From DASVRZ01 sp038230215 (GTDB taxonomy: Bacteria; Verrucomicrobiota; Verrucomicrobiia; Chthoniobacterales; DASVRZ01): 64,000 bases of DNA. The notes under the pieces were generated by a model, which saw only the letters and a program-made list of their open reading frames with translations, did no database searches and was not told where the DNA came from. The stretch is taken from assembly GCA_038230215.1 (NCBI GenBank), contig JBBRNR010000002.1:333436-397435 (forward strand), in the 5' to 3' direction. Of this stretch, positions 35,289 through 44,559 are shown piece after piece. Numbering within the stretch: the stretch's first letter is position 1; each line of letters begins with the position of its first letter. The position numbers and the translations under genes were made by a program.

Positions 35289-35981
35289 AATGAGCCTTTT
35301 ATTTTTATGAACTTGTCCATATCGCGCAAAGCAATGGTGGCCATCTGAAAATCAGGTTTGATTCGCAGACATTCTAAAAACTGCGCTTTGGCCTTATTAA
35401 ATTGTCCTAGTTTAACGAACGCGCCGCCGAGGTTGAAATGAGCTTCTACAAAATTGGGTTCAATTTGCAAAGCCGTTCGAAATTGCAAGATAGCCTCGTC
35501 TACTTTTCCACTGTCAAGAAGGAGGTTTCCCAGATTGTTGCGAGCTTGGGGATTTTGCGGATTGAGTTTGATGGATGTCTTGTAGCACGCAACGGCCTCG
35601 GAAATGCGTCCGGTTTGCACCAAGGCACTGCCGTAGTCATACCATAGGATCGAATTATAGGGCTGTAATTCTTTTGCATGGCGAAACATTTCAAGTGCAA
35701 CAGAATAATTTCCTTGATTACTATGATAGCCCCCATGCTAATGCAGACCCTGGCGTTTTGAGGTTGCTTGGCTGCGGTATCACGCCAGATCGAAGGATGG
35801 TTGGATTTTCTACGATCGTCGGAATATCGTCGAAGATAAAGGGAACCTGAAACGTGTTTCGGTAGGCGACAAAAACCAAAATAGCGATAACAAATACTGC
35901 CAACCGAATGCGGCAGGACTCTGAGAACGATGCGAAGTGCCGCTGTAATTTGAAAAACATTTTTTGAGAAAGAAGGAGCAA
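35285..35981 (-). pseudogene. Decayed TMTC-like TPR membrane gene (internal deletion plus frameshift)
   Basis: Three reading frames each encode part of one protein. Frame A (35981 down to about 35790) gives a membrane span and FIFDDIPTIVENPTI, equivalent to the FLWDDSFLVTGNPLI start of the neighbouring gene. Frame B (about 35795-35735) gives SIWRDTAAKQPQNARVCISM, the start of a TPR region. Frame C (to 35285) gives GGYHSNQGNYSVALEMFRHA and then about three TPRs. B and C join perfectly if the run of five C at 35730-35734 once had six. Between A and B about 400 residues of membrane domain are missing compared with the neighbours. The last 134 residues from an ATG at 35689 could still be translated. 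Confidence 0.8.
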
Positions 35982-35987
35982 ACCAGG

Positions 35988-37958
35988 TTATTTTACATGG
36001 TTTTTATTATCTATACTCTGGATGATTGACAGGATTTCCCTTTGCCTTGGAGTGTCATTCCGATGAATCGCTGTTTTCTGAAGGATGATGGCCTGGCTGT
36101 ATTTTCCGTTCTGAGCTAGAAGTAGGGCCGCCTGATTAAGCGGTTCGGCGTTTCTAATATCCAGTCGCGAGGCAAGCAGATAAGTGGCGATGGCTTCCTG
36201 TGGTTGGCCGAGCGACACGTATAGCTCTCCAAGTTGGTTTTGTGATTCCGCGTGCCACCAATTACGTGCGACAAATCCCCTAAGCAATTCGAGCGAGACG
36301 TGAGGTTGCTTTTGTTCAATATAAATTTTGGACAATGCCTTGGCTATAGGCCAAGAGTTGGGATTTAATTCGTAGGACTGGCGCGCCATTTTCAGGGCTT
36401 CGGAAATTTTTTCCGATTGGGTGAGCTGGTCGATCATGGCTACGCGCTCCGTCGTACCCTGCCAGCCGCTTTGGTTCTCCTCTGCCCCCGATTTGATAGT
36501 GCGCTTTTGGAGTTTGAGATTTCGTGAGAGTGCGATTTTCGCGAGGGGAAAATTAGGGAGAACGCAAATGATGGATTGGTAAATTCTTTCAGCTTCAGGA
36601 AGCCGTCCTATTTTCTGGTATTCGGCAGCGAGATTCATTCTGATTCGCACACTGTCGCCGCCATTTATAATATTCGCGTGATAAAAAGTAACGGGATTTT
36701 GCCAATCCTTGGCTCTTTCATAGGTGCGCGATGCGAGCATTACTAGGAAAATGGGGAAAATAACAATGCCAATGCGCTGAAGGATTCTCCCTCCATCCAT
36801 CCAGCAGCCGACTAACCAAAGACATAATCCGATGGAAGGAATATAGAGCCAATGTTCCGCCACGGTAGCATTCAAGGGAAAGAAGTTGGAAACCGGCAGA
36901 ATCATAATGAAAAACCAGAGCACACCCAGCATTCGTAATCTGTTTCCCTCACCCTTCCAAAAAAGTGAGACGCAGAGGATAGCCAATGTTGCAGCACCAA
37001 CCCAGCCAAGGTAAGGGAAGAGCGGATCGTTTTTCACCGGATCGGTGAAGAGTCCAGTGGGGATACTAACCTGCCGCTCCATGAAGAGTTTTCCAGGGTA
37101 AAGAAATAGCCTGGCATAGTCACCAATGGCTCGGAAAAATAACTCCATCTTCTGCGGCCAAGAAACCAGATCAGCACCGGAGGGAGCGATATTAGGAGCA
37201 GGTAGCTGGCGCAGAAGAAGATAGCTAGAAAAGACAGCAATTACTCCAAGGGTTGTTTTTACTTTTGGTTCACCCGACAAATCCGTTCTCAGCAACCATA
37301 AATAGAAGAGAAACAAGCCCAGTCCAGCCATTGATATTTCTTTGGAACAACACCCAGTCAGTGCTAACAAAGCGGCAAGAAAGAGGCCCGCGCATCGTTT
37401 CGTTTTTGTTTGTGCGTCAATGGCTTTTTCCCAGCACAACCACGCTCCCAACATACCTGCTAGTGCCAGACTATCGGCGCGACCGGAGACGTAAGCGACG
37501 ATTGCGCTGTGAACTGGGTGCAGCAGCCAGAATATGGCCACCGCGAAAGCCAATCCTAGAGACTTGATCTCGGAAGTTTTTCCTAGTAGGAGCAATAATC
37601 TTTTGGCTATGAAAAAAACAAGACAGCCATTCAAAGTGTGAATGAAAAGATTGGTTTGATGAAAAGCGGGCGCACTTAATCCTGCTCGCCAGTAGTCGAG
37701 TATATAGGAGAGATTTTGGACAGGCCGGTAGAACTCACCTTTTGCATCCGTAAAAAGAAAGTGACGAAACACTTCCAATCCTAATATTGGTGATTTGATG
37801 AGAGGATTGCCTGTTACTAAAAAAGAATCATCCCATAAGAACTGTCCATGCAACACCGGATGGTAAGTGATGAAAACGGCCAGAGTAAGAAAAAACGGGA
37901 CTAAATAAACAAAAGCTTTTCCGCCTTCTTTTATCTGGTTAAGTTTGAGCATGTTCAC
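35988..37958 (-). CDS. TMTC-like multi-pass membrane protein with TPR tail
   Basis: This 656-aa protein begins at a GTG whose last bases overlap the stop of the upstream paralogue (GTGA). About nine to eleven spans occupy residues 15-415; TPRs occupy about 430-650. The first loop has the paired acids FLWDDSFLVTGNPL and later FYRPVQNLSYILDYW. This arrangement resembles eukaryotic TMTC O-mannosyltransferases and their bacterial homologues. I infer a GT-C fold transferring sugar from a polyprenyl-phosphate donor to proteins or glycans outside the membrane. Activity is not demonstrated for this subfamily. Confidence 0.75.
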   Translation of the reverse strand: MNMLKLNQIKEGGKAFVYLVPFFLTLAVFITYHPVLHGQFLWDDSFLVTGNPLIKSPILGLEVFRHFLFTDAKGEFYRPVQNLSYILDYWRAGLSAPAFHQTNLFIHTLNGCLVFFIAKRLLLLLGKTSEIKSLGLAFAVAIFWLLHPVHSAIVAYVSGRADSLALAGMLGAWLCWEKAIDAQTKTKRCAGLFLAALLALTGCCSKEISMAGLGLFLFYLWLLRTDLSGEPKVKTTLGVIAVFSSYLLLRQLPAPNIAPSGADLVSWPQKMELFFRAIGDYARLFLYPGKLFMERQVSIPTGLFTDPVKNDPLFPYLGWVGAATLAILCVSLFWKGEGNRLRMLGVLWFFIMILPVSNFFPLNATVAEHWLYIPSIGLCLWLVGCWMDGGRILQRIGIVIFPIFLVMLASRTYERAKDWQNPVTFYHANIINGGDSVRIRMNLAAEYQKIGRLPEAERIYQSIICVLPNFPLAKIALSRNLKLQKRTIKSGAEENQSGWQGTTERVAMIDQLTQSEKISEALKMARQSYELNPNSWPIAKALSKIYIEQKQPHVSLELLRGFVARNWWHAESQNQLGELYVSLGQPQEAIATYLLASRLDIRNAEPLNQAALLLAQNGKYSQAIILQKTAIHRNDTPRQREILSIIQSIDNKNHVK

Positions 37959-39865
37959 GGAACCTTGTTCCCAGCGGCAACTTCTTTCAACTCTGCCAAC
38001 TTCTCTTGCTGCGCAGCAGTCGCGTTTCGTTCCAATGCCTCTTCCTGTATTTTCAAGGCCATAGAATAATGTCCACTTTGAACCATTATATCACTAGCAC
38101 GACTGAGTGCTGAAACGTCGCGTATATCGAGTCTGGAAACCTCAAGAAGATTTTGAACTGCTTCTGACTGCCGTTTAGGATTATTGGCATACAGATCAGC
38201 CAACTCAATGTGAGAAGCGAGATGCCACCAGTGATTGCGAACAAAGCTTTCAACCAAAACGACTTTTTGCTCCGGATGCCCGAGCTTTTCCAATAATAAC
38301 GACATCTCAACAGTCACCAGCCACGAGTCTGGATAGAGTTGACGAAGCCGCTTCAGTTTTGCCCCGCACTCACTCAGGTTTCCGTGCACCAGTAAATTGT
38401 CCGCAGTATATAACTTCCCTCGAAAACTATCGCCAAATGGCTCGTCTCCTGATGGCACAAGTTTCTCAGCTTCCTCATTTCTACCCTGTGAACGAAGATT
38501 GACCATTAGTGAATGCCTTGCCTGAACATATCTTGGACTCCGCTGAACTACCTCCCGCAGAAGCGTTTCTCCTTCCTTAAGATTTCCCCGAAGACGATAT
38601 TCGTCGGCCAAGTTCACGCGCATGCGCGGAGTGTCTCCTCCATCGCGAATCGTGGCCTTAAAAAAAGTGATTGAATCAGTCCAATCATGCGCCCTCCTCC
38701 AAGTTCGCTGGCTAAACGCGAGTATGGCTAAAACGCAGAGGTATGCGGCGAGAGTTTGAACCTTTTTGCCTGCCTCCAGACACCAGCTCATGATTACTAT
38801 TATAAAACCGATGGAAGGTATGTAGAGCCAATGTTCAGCCACAGTGGAGTTCAAGGCGAAAACATTGGACACCGGCAAAATGGTGAGAATAAACCACAAA
38901 ACTCCAAGCCGCCGCATAACAAAACAAGTGCCCTTTTTGAAGTAGCTAAATATAAGACCTCCCAAAAATATGGATCCCACAATTCCTAGGAATGGATAAA
39001 CAGGGTCGAACGTCACCGGATTGACATACAAGTAGGAAACTTGGATCACCTGACGCTCCATTCTTAGATTCAAAGGAAAAAGGAGGAGACGAAAGTAGTC
39101 GCCCAACCCCCTCAAAACGAGATTTGGCCTATCCATCCAAGGCGGAGGCGCATTTGAAGGCTCACTCAAGCTCGATGCTCCATAGCGCAGACAAAGGTAG
39201 ACTACTCCGAGCAAGACGCACCCTCCGATGATCTTCCTTCGCTCCGCGCGTCTTATGGCTACTGGAATTACCGTCTCGAAAACAAGGAAGAAGCCAACTC
39301 CCATGAGCGCGGCTTCCTTGGAACAAATAGCGAGAAAAGCGCAGATCACTGCACCCAAACTCAATATCAATTTGCCCTGCCCATTTGCGTCTCTCCGCTT
39401 TTCCCAACAGCACCAGGCAAGTAGAAGAAAAAATAGCGCCAGACTATCGGCACGGCCGGAGATATAAGCGATGGAGGCACTGTGCACCGGATGCACCAGC
39501 CAGATTAGGGCAGATAAAATCGCTGTTTTTCTTATCGAAGATGAAGCAAGCTGCGTGTGTCGTCTTAGAGTGAGTGATAGAAAAACGAAAAACAGGCCGG
39601 CATTCAACCCGTGAATGACATAATTGGACTGTCGGAAAATGATTGGACTCAGTCCGCCACGCCAATAATCCAAAATATAGCTGATGTTCTGGACTGGCCG
39701 ATAAAAATTAGAGGTCGGATCTTCCCCAAGAAAGTGGCGGAATGATTCTGTAATTAACAGCGGGGACCGAATAAACGGATTCTTGTTAACCAAAAATTGG
39801 TCATCCCAAATGAAACCGCCGGTTAGGCACGGCCAGTACAATACGAAGGTGAGTGCAATGCACAA
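37955..39865 (-). CDS. TMTC-like multi-pass membrane protein with TPR tail, paralogue of the next gene
   Basis: The protein has 636 aa from a TTG at 39865, the only usual start codon near the N-terminus. The frame stays open upstream to a TGA at about 39938, and the intervening codons (VKSKSWSGFSLLVCG) read like a genuine N-terminal tail, so an unusual start further up is possible. The first loop has FIWDDQFLVNKNPFI, followed by FYRPVQNISYILDYW, closely matching its paralogue. TPR-like helices fill the last 220 residues. It is the first gene of the minus-strand run ending at 31841. Confidence 0.72.
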   Translation of the reverse strand: MCIALTFVLYWPCLTGGFIWDDQFLVNKNPFIRSPLLITESFRHFLGEDPTSNFYRPVQNISYILDYWRGGLSPIIFRQSNYVIHGLNAGLFFVFLSLTLRRHTQLASSSIRKTAILSALIWLVHPVHSASIAYISGRADSLALFFLLLAWCCWEKRRDANGQGKLILSLGAVICAFLAICSKEAALMGVGFFLVFETVIPVAIRRAERRKIIGGCVLLGVVYLCLRYGASSLSEPSNAPPPWMDRPNLVLRGLGDYFRLLLFPLNLRMERQVIQVSYLYVNPVTFDPVYPFLGIVGSIFLGGLIFSYFKKGTCFVMRRLGVLWFILTILPVSNVFALNSTVAEHWLYIPSIGFIIVIMSWCLEAGKKVQTLAAYLCVLAILAFSQRTWRRAHDWTDSITFFKATIRDGGDTPRMRVNLADEYRLRGNLKEGETLLREVVQRSPRYVQARHSLMVNLRSQGRNEEAEKLVPSGDEPFGDSFRGKLYTADNLLVHGNLSECGAKLKRLRQLYPDSWLVTVEMSLLLEKLGHPEQKVVLVESFVRNHWWHLASHIELADLYANNPKRQSEAVQNLLEVSRLDIRDVSALSRASDIMVQSGHYSMALKIQEEALERNATAAQQEKLAELKEVAAGNKVP

Positions 39866-39993
39866 ACCACAGACGAGGAGCGAAAAACCACTCCATGATT
39901 TTGATTTAACTTGTGGCTCCTCGTCTTTGATAATTCAAAGAAGGCTAAATTTGTATGAAATGCCAACAAAAAACGGGAGCGTAACCAACTCCC

Positions 39994-40419
39994 CTAAGGA
40001 GTTGGGAAAGGAGACCAAAAGCTGGCATCGGCCACTGTCGCAAGATCTGTGTAGGTCTGAGCCGGAACTTTCGGCAAAAAATCAACCGAGGGAATAATCA
40101 CATCGTGGTCCAGCGGATCCTTGAAGCTGGTGTTACCGGCCAGAAGCGCATTGCCCAAGCGGCTACCGGTCTTCACATAGGCACGGATGTCGCCGGCAAC
40201 AGGAAGCATCCCTGGAGACTTGTTTGTTTCCAATGCATACTGGTCGATGGCCGAATCGACGGCCTTAAGGTCATTTTTGACGCTCACAGCCTGGGAGCGT
40301 TTACGGGCGCGCGTAAAGCTCGGAAGGGCAAGGGCCGCCAGAAGAGCAATAATCGCAACAACAATCATAATTTCAACCAGGGTAAAACCTTTTTGATCAG
40401 GTGTAATTGATAATTTCAT
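39994..40419 (-). CDS. Type IV prepilin / pseudopilin (GspG-PilE class)
   Basis: This 141-aa protein has a short basic leader, MKLSITPDQKG, cleaved before Phe of FTLVEIMIVVAIIALLAALALPSF by a prepilin peptidase (not in the window). Glu5 of the mature form is present. The hydrophobic stem is followed by RARKRSQAVSVKNDLKAVDSAIDQYA, a helical spine. The C-terminal half is small and ends FWSPFPTP. It is a paralogue of the next prepilin gene. A sigma-54 promoter lies about 35 bases upstream of the ATG. Confidence 0.93.
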   Translation of the reverse strand: MKLSITPDQKGFTLVEIMIVVAIIALLAALALPSFTRARKRSQAVSVKNDLKAVDSAIDQYALETNKSPGMLPVAGDIRAYVKTGSRLGNALLAGNTSFKDPLDHDVIIPSVDFLPKVPAQTYTDLATVADASFWSPFPTP

Positions 40420-40450
40420 GAAAATGTTTTGTTAAGGCCCAAATTAGTTA

Positions 40451-40467
40451 TAGCACTACGCGTGCCA
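40451..40467 (-). promoter_or_regulatory. Sigma-54 (-24/-12) promoter of the first prepilin gene
   Basis: The minus strand reads TGGCACGCGTAGTGCTA. GG and GC are separated by exactly ten bases, and the match to TGGCACG-N4-TTGCW has a single mismatch. The predicted transcript would start close to the prepilin ATG at 40419, leaving a leader of roughly 20-25 bases. Confidence 0.8.
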
Positions 40468-40504
40468 CTGCAGGATCAACAATTTGCGTCCATAGAAGGA
40501 CGAA

Positions 40505-40542
40505 ATAAAAAAGCGCCCCTCCCATTTCTGGAAAGGACGCTT
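40505..40542 (-). terminator. Intrinsic terminator of the second prepilin gene
   Basis: On the minus strand a 13-pair stem (AAGCGTCCTTTCC with GGGAGGGGCGCTT, including G-T pairs) closes a six-base loop. It is followed by TTTTTATTTC. It begins 25 bases after the stop codon at 40567 and separates the two prepilin transcripts. Confidence 0.88.
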
Positions 40543-40566
40543 ATAATTTTAATTTATATTAGCTGA

Positions 40567-40986
40567 TCAATTGTAGGGTTCCCAGAAGGAAGCGTTGGCC
40601 ACGTCAGACAATGCGGTCTGGGTGAGCGCAGGTGCCTTTGGAAGGGTGTCAACGGATGGGATGGTGATCGTGTTACCTAGCAAATCGCTAATAGAGGCAC
40701 TTCCCGCGAGGAGCTTCGTATTAAGAGCTGTGCCCGATTTGGTATACGCAGCGATCTGAGGACCAGTTGGGAGGGTGCCAGCGGCCTTGTTGTTTTCGAT
40801 GGCGTATTGATCAACTGCGGCGTCGATCAAACGAAGGTCGTTCTTGATCGTAGTGGCTTGTGAGCGTTTGCGAGCACGCAGGAAGCTGGGAACAGCTACG
40901 GAAGCGAGCAAGGCAATAATCGCAACAACGATCATAATTTCAACGAGGGTAAAACCCCCACGGTTTTTGTTTAGTTTGTTTAGCAT
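40567..40986 (-). CDS. Type IV prepilin / major pilin candidate (GspG-PilE class)
   Basis: This 139-aa protein has leader MLNKLNKNRGG, then FTLVEIMIVVAIIALLASVAVPSF with mature Glu5. The spine continues with RARKRSQATTIKNDLRLIDAAVDQYA and a small C-terminal domain ends NASFWEPYN. It shares spine and ending with the neighbouring prepilin, so the two arose by duplication. It has its own sigma-54 promoter and its own strong terminator, suggesting abundant, independent expression. Major pilin versus pseudopilin cannot be decided by sequence alone. Confidence 0.93.
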   Translation of the reverse strand: MLNKLNKNRGGFTLVEIMIVVAIIALLASVAVPSFLRARKRSQATTIKNDLRLIDAAVDQYAIENNKAAGTLPTGPQIAAYTKSGTALNTKLLAGSASISDLLGNTITIPSVDTLPKAPALTQTALSDVANASFWEPYN

Positions 40987-41050
40987 ATTATTTTTCTATT
41001 TTTATTATTTTGGTTTTATTTTGCCGGATTGTCCGACACAAAATATAATT

Positions 41051-41068
41051 AAGCAGCACTTATGCCAA
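41051..41068 (-). promoter_or_regulatory. Sigma-54 (-24/-12) promoter of the second prepilin gene
   Basis: The minus strand reads TTGGCATAAGTGCTGCTT. GG and GC are ten bases apart, as required, with CTGC in place of TTGC. The -12 element is about 70 bases upstream of the ATG at 40986, leaving a leader of some 55 AT-rich bases. Confidence 0.78.
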
Positions 41069-41138
41069 CTTTATAGGAATACTCTACGAGCTTCCGCGTT
41101 GACTTGGCCCACCCAGAAACACGATTCTTCCGATCAGA

Positions 41139-42953
41139 ATGTCTCCAGCCTCGCCACGCGTCTTCTATAGGAGAGCTGGTTTATGGGTGTTTCTTCTAAC
41201 ATTGATGATTCGCCTACTGGTTCTGGCAAGGCTCCAGGACGTCTCGTATCTCTTTGCGAATCAAGGTGATATGCGGTTTTACAGCGAATGGGCTGAACGG
41301 GTTCTGGCTGGGAGATGGACTGACCATCACGCTTTTTACGGTTTGCCGGGCTATGCTTTTCTGGTGGCGGGAATCTATCAATTATTTTTTAAGAGCGTGC
41401 TTTTAATCACCATTTTCCAAGCTTTGGCCGAGGCATCCCTATCATTTCTGATATTCAGTATTGCAAATTTGATTTTCTTAAAGTCGGCAACAAGGCATTT
41501 CTCCCCCTTCATAGGTATCCTTGCTGGTGTGGGCTACGCTCTATACCTGCCATCGCAGGCGTTTTTCTCCGTATTAATGCCGACTACTCTGTCAGCAGCT
41601 GCTTTTTGGCTCATCATTTGGTGGTGCGTGGGCAATCGTGAAAAAAATGCTTGTATGGAGGCTTGGGCCGTTGGATTGGGCATTGGCTGCATGGCTATGA
41701 TGGTGGCAACGATCTTTTTTGTCCTGCCGCTTGTAATCATCGCGTTAGTTCAGAAAAGCACATCGGCCTTAAAGTCCCTCCCCTTGCTCCTAATCGGAGT
41801 CGGATTGGGATGTAGCCCGGCGATTCTGCATAATAGATGGATCGCGCACGATTCAGTCCTGCTCTCCGCGCACGGCGGCTTGAATTTCTTCATCGGCAAT
41901 AATCCCCAAGCGGACGGTTATCTGAAAATCCCATCCGGCCTCCGCGCCAACCAAGCCCAGATGCTCGCCGACTCCATCAACGTCGCAGAGAAAGCGCTCG
42001 GTGCCGGTCAAAATATCCCGCGTTCAGCCGTTTCCGCCTATTGGTCGCACCAAGCCAGCGCCTACATTCGCGAGCAGCCCCTCGCATGGCTGAGACTTCT
42101 CGGCCAGAAAATCATCAATTTCTGGAATGCCTATCAATATGACGACCTCAGTATCATCCGCGCGTTTTCCGAGGAGGGAATCACCACGCCGGGATTGAAC
42201 TTTGGCATTATCTCCGCTCTGGGACTGGCAGGGATCTGCGTGGCCCTCGGCAGCGAGCATGTAAAATCCCGTTGGGTGATAGGCGCCATTTTGCTTCATC
42301 TCGCGTCGTTGCTCACCGTCTTCATCACCGAGCGCTATCGTCTCGCAGCCGTCCCGGGTCTCTTCATCATGGCCGCCTACTTTGTCGTGCAGCTCTGGGA
42401 AAACGCGGCGAGTGCGCAGTGGAAATGCGTCGGATTGCAATCAGCCACACTGATAGCTTGGACCATTTTCGTAACCCTCCCCGTGCCCAACCAAGGCGTG
42501 TGGGCCTTGGACACTTATAATAGTGGCATCCGTTATCTCGCCAAAAAAGACTGGTCCAAAGCCGGTGAGCAACTGCAAATGGCTTGGCGTTACGCTCCGG
42601 AGAATGACTATACCAACCTCGCTGTGGGTAATTGGTATCTCCTGCAAAACGATCTCTCCCGAGCCGTTTTGTTTTTCCAGCGCTCCATCCGATTGAATCC
42701 CGAGAACACCGCCGCGCTGAATAACATGGGCTACATTGCACTCAGCCAAAACTCTCCTGCCGCCGCAGTTCCATATTTTTTACAGTCACTTCAGTTTGAC
42801 CCAAATAACATCCATGCCACCTATCAACTGGCCACCGCTTACTGGAAAAACCAGGACCCGGCACAAGCCCTCCAGACCTTGGATCGAGCCTTGATTCTGC
42901 ACCCGAACCAAGAGCAGCTTCTTGATCTCAGAAATAAAATTCGCACTCCATGA
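41139..42953 (+). CDS. GT-C-like multi-pass membrane protein with C-terminal TPRs
   Basis: This 604-aa protein has about eleven spans (residues 15-460). An acidic first loop has FANQGDMRFYSEWAERVL, placing the conserved Asp where family 39 transferases keep theirs. Three TPRs follow (about 490-600: YTNLAVGNWYLLQ, ALNNMGYIALSQ, ATYQLATAYWK). It is divergent from the prepilin gene and overlaps the next gene by 4 bases (ATGA). The architecture matches the TMTC-like proteins on the other side of the prepilins, though the sequence is different. Confidence 0.72.
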   Translation: MSPASPRVFYRRAGLWVFLLTLMIRLLVLARLQDVSYLFANQGDMRFYSEWAERVLAGRWTDHHAFYGLPGYAFLVAGIYQLFFKSVLLITIFQALAEASLSFLIFSIANLIFLKSATRHFSPFIGILAGVGYALYLPSQAFFSVLMPTTLSAAAFWLIIWWCVGNREKNACMEAWAVGLGIGCMAMMVATIFFVLPLVIIALVQKSTSALKSLPLLLIGVGLGCSPAILHNRWIAHDSVLLSAHGGLNFFIGNNPQADGYLKIPSGLRANQAQMLADSINVAEKALGAGQNIPRSAVSAYWSHQASAYIREQPLAWLRLLGQKIINFWNAYQYDDLSIIRAFSEEGITTPGLNFGIISALGLAGICVALGSEHVKSRWVIGAILLHLASLLTVFITERYRLAAVPGLFIMAAYFVVQLWENAASAQWKCVGLQSATLIAWTIFVTLPVPNQGVWALDTYNSGIRYLAKKDWSKAGEQLQMAWRYAPENDYTNLAVGNWYLLQNDLSRAVLFFQRSIRLNPENTAALNNMGYIALSQNSPAAAVPYFLQSLQFDPNNIHATYQLATAYWKNQDPAQALQTLDRALILHPNQEQLLDLRNKIRTP

Positions 42954-44155
42954 CCACTGAAAAGCCCTCCCTCATCTGGATGCTGATACTGGCCTTGTTA
43001 GTCAGCGTCGGAATTTATCTACGAATCCATTCCTTTGAAAAACAGGAGGGCGTCGGATTCGACGAAAACATCTATCGCCAATACGTCGAGCAGATCGGTA
43101 GCCAGGGCTGGACGCATTACCCGGATATCATCGAAATGTATATCGCGGACCAGAAGCGGGCACCAATCGCCTTTCTGCCACCAACGCGAGTTTCATTCTT
43201 ATTGGCGGCGACCGCATGGCACGCAATCGGCAGAGCCTCATCCGTGGAATCCGTGCGCGCCATTTCCACGGCATCCAGCATTCTGCTTCTATTCGGATCT
43301 GCCGTTTTCGCGTGGCGGCTGGGCGGCAGACGACTCGCCCTGGTGGTTGTCACCCTGATGACTTTCGCACCGCTCCAGCTTTACATGGCGCATCGGGCCT
43401 TGATCGACGGTTTCTTTGCGACAGTTACCTTTTTCGTCATTTGGTCTCTTTGGGAAACGCTGCAAAATATTAGAAGCAAAGCCTGGCTCACAGGCTACGG
43501 ATGCTTCCTAGCCATCCTAGTTCTAACGAAAGAAAACGCCGCCTTTGTCTATCTCGCCATCCTCGCGATCCTGGCCTCTAATCATTGGCTGAAACTAGGA
43601 ACCGTCACCAAACCCTTGCTGGTGGCGACCTTTCTCGGACCTTTGCTGGGAGCCGGATTGCTAACCTTGGCAGCCGGTGGCGTGGAATCCCTTTTCACCG
43701 CCTATCTCCTGAATGTCCGCATGTCCTACGTCCTGCCTTACGCCATCGCCACCGGAGACGGACCATGGTTTCGTTATCTGTCGGATCTGGTTCTAACCAT
43801 GCCGATCATTATTCTCCTAGCTATAGGCGGAATGTTCAAAGCCAGGAATAAAGCCTCGTGTTTTTTTACGGGCTTCATTTTCATCAGCTATCTCATCATG
43901 GGAAATCTACGTTACGGAATGAATCTCCGCTACGCCCTGATCTGGGATTTCCCGCTTTGCTACCTGGCGGCGATTCCATTGCTGGCCATTGCCAGTTCAT
44001 TAAAAAAACTCCGCGCACAAAGAGCGGCTCTTAGCGTCATGCTTCTGGTCATTGTCTATCTTCAGATGGCCAATTACGAAAACATCTTCATCAAAAATCC
44101 CGTGTATGACCCTGTTCCCATGCCATTGATGCAGGCGCTCAAAATGATCAAATGA
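42950..44155 (+). CDS. Glycosyltransferase family 39-like (ArnT/PMT) membrane protein
   Basis: This 401-aa protein has about ten to eleven spans. The first periplasmic loop has GFDENIYRQYVEQIG with the Asp-Glu pair typical of dolichyl/polyprenyl-phosphate-sugar protein transferases. A second conserved-looking stretch is LYMAHRALIDGFFATVTFF. It is coupled by ATGA overlaps both to the TPR-tailed gene upstream and to sufE downstream. Substrate is unknown; prepilins or a surface glycan are plausible acceptors by neighbourhood. Confidence 0.75.
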   Translation: MTTEKPSLIWMLILALLVSVGIYLRIHSFEKQEGVGFDENIYRQYVEQIGSQGWTHYPDIIEMYIADQKRAPIAFLPPTRVSFLLAATAWHAIGRASSVESVRAISTASSILLLFGSAVFAWRLGGRRLALVVVTLMTFAPLQLYMAHRALIDGFFATVTFFVIWSLWETLQNIRSKAWLTGYGCFLAILVLTKENAAFVYLAILAILASNHWLKLGTVTKPLLVATFLGPLLGAGLLTLAAGGVESLFTAYLLNVRMSYVLPYAIATGDGPWFRYLSDLVLTMPIIILLAIGGMFKARNKASCFFTGFIFISYLIMGNLRYGMNLRYALIWDFPLCYLAAIPLLAIASSLKKLRAQRAALSVMLLVIVYLQMANYENIFIKNPVYDPVPMPLMQALKMIK

Positions 44156-44559
44156 CCCTGGCGGACAAGCAAACCCAACTCGTCCAGCGTTACTCACTCA
44201 TCGAGGACCGGCACGAGCGGCTCAACGCCATCATTGGGTTCAAACTCGCCGACCGCCAGCTAACCTCCGAGGAGCGCCATGAAAAATGGCTGGTCCGCGG
44301 TTGCTCCTCGCAAGTCTGGCTGCGAGTGCTGGTCGCTGACAGCCGATTGGAAGTCAAATATGCCGCCGACTCCGTCATGATCAGGGGACTCGTCGCCTTG
44401 TTAGTCGAGCTATATCACGGAGCCACAACGGCAGACGTCCGGGACTTTCATCCCACATTGCGAGCAACGCTCGGACTCGATAAAATCCTCAGCCCCACGC
44501 GTCTGCATGGGCTGGATCAAGTCATCCGCGCATTCCGCGAAGCCAGCCATGTGGATTGA
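44152..44559 (+). CDS. sufE: SufE-like sulfur acceptor for iron-sulfur cluster assembly
   Basis: This 135-aa protein takes sulfur from a cysteine desulfurase. The active Cys51 is in LVRGCSSQVWLRV, the family signature. The C-terminal part has GLDKILSPTRLHGLDQVI, which matches the SufE/CsdE conserved SxxRxNG-type segment. Length is normal. The start overlaps the GT39-like gene and the stop lies inside the TatD-like gene start (11-base overlap). No sufS is nearby. Confidence 0.88.
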   Translation: MTLADKQTQLVQRYSLIEDRHERLNAIIGFKLADRQLTSEERHEKWLVRGCSSQVWLRVLVADSRLEVKYAADSVMIRGLVALLVELYHGATTADVRDFHPTLRATLGLDKILSPTRLHGLDQVIRAFREASHVD

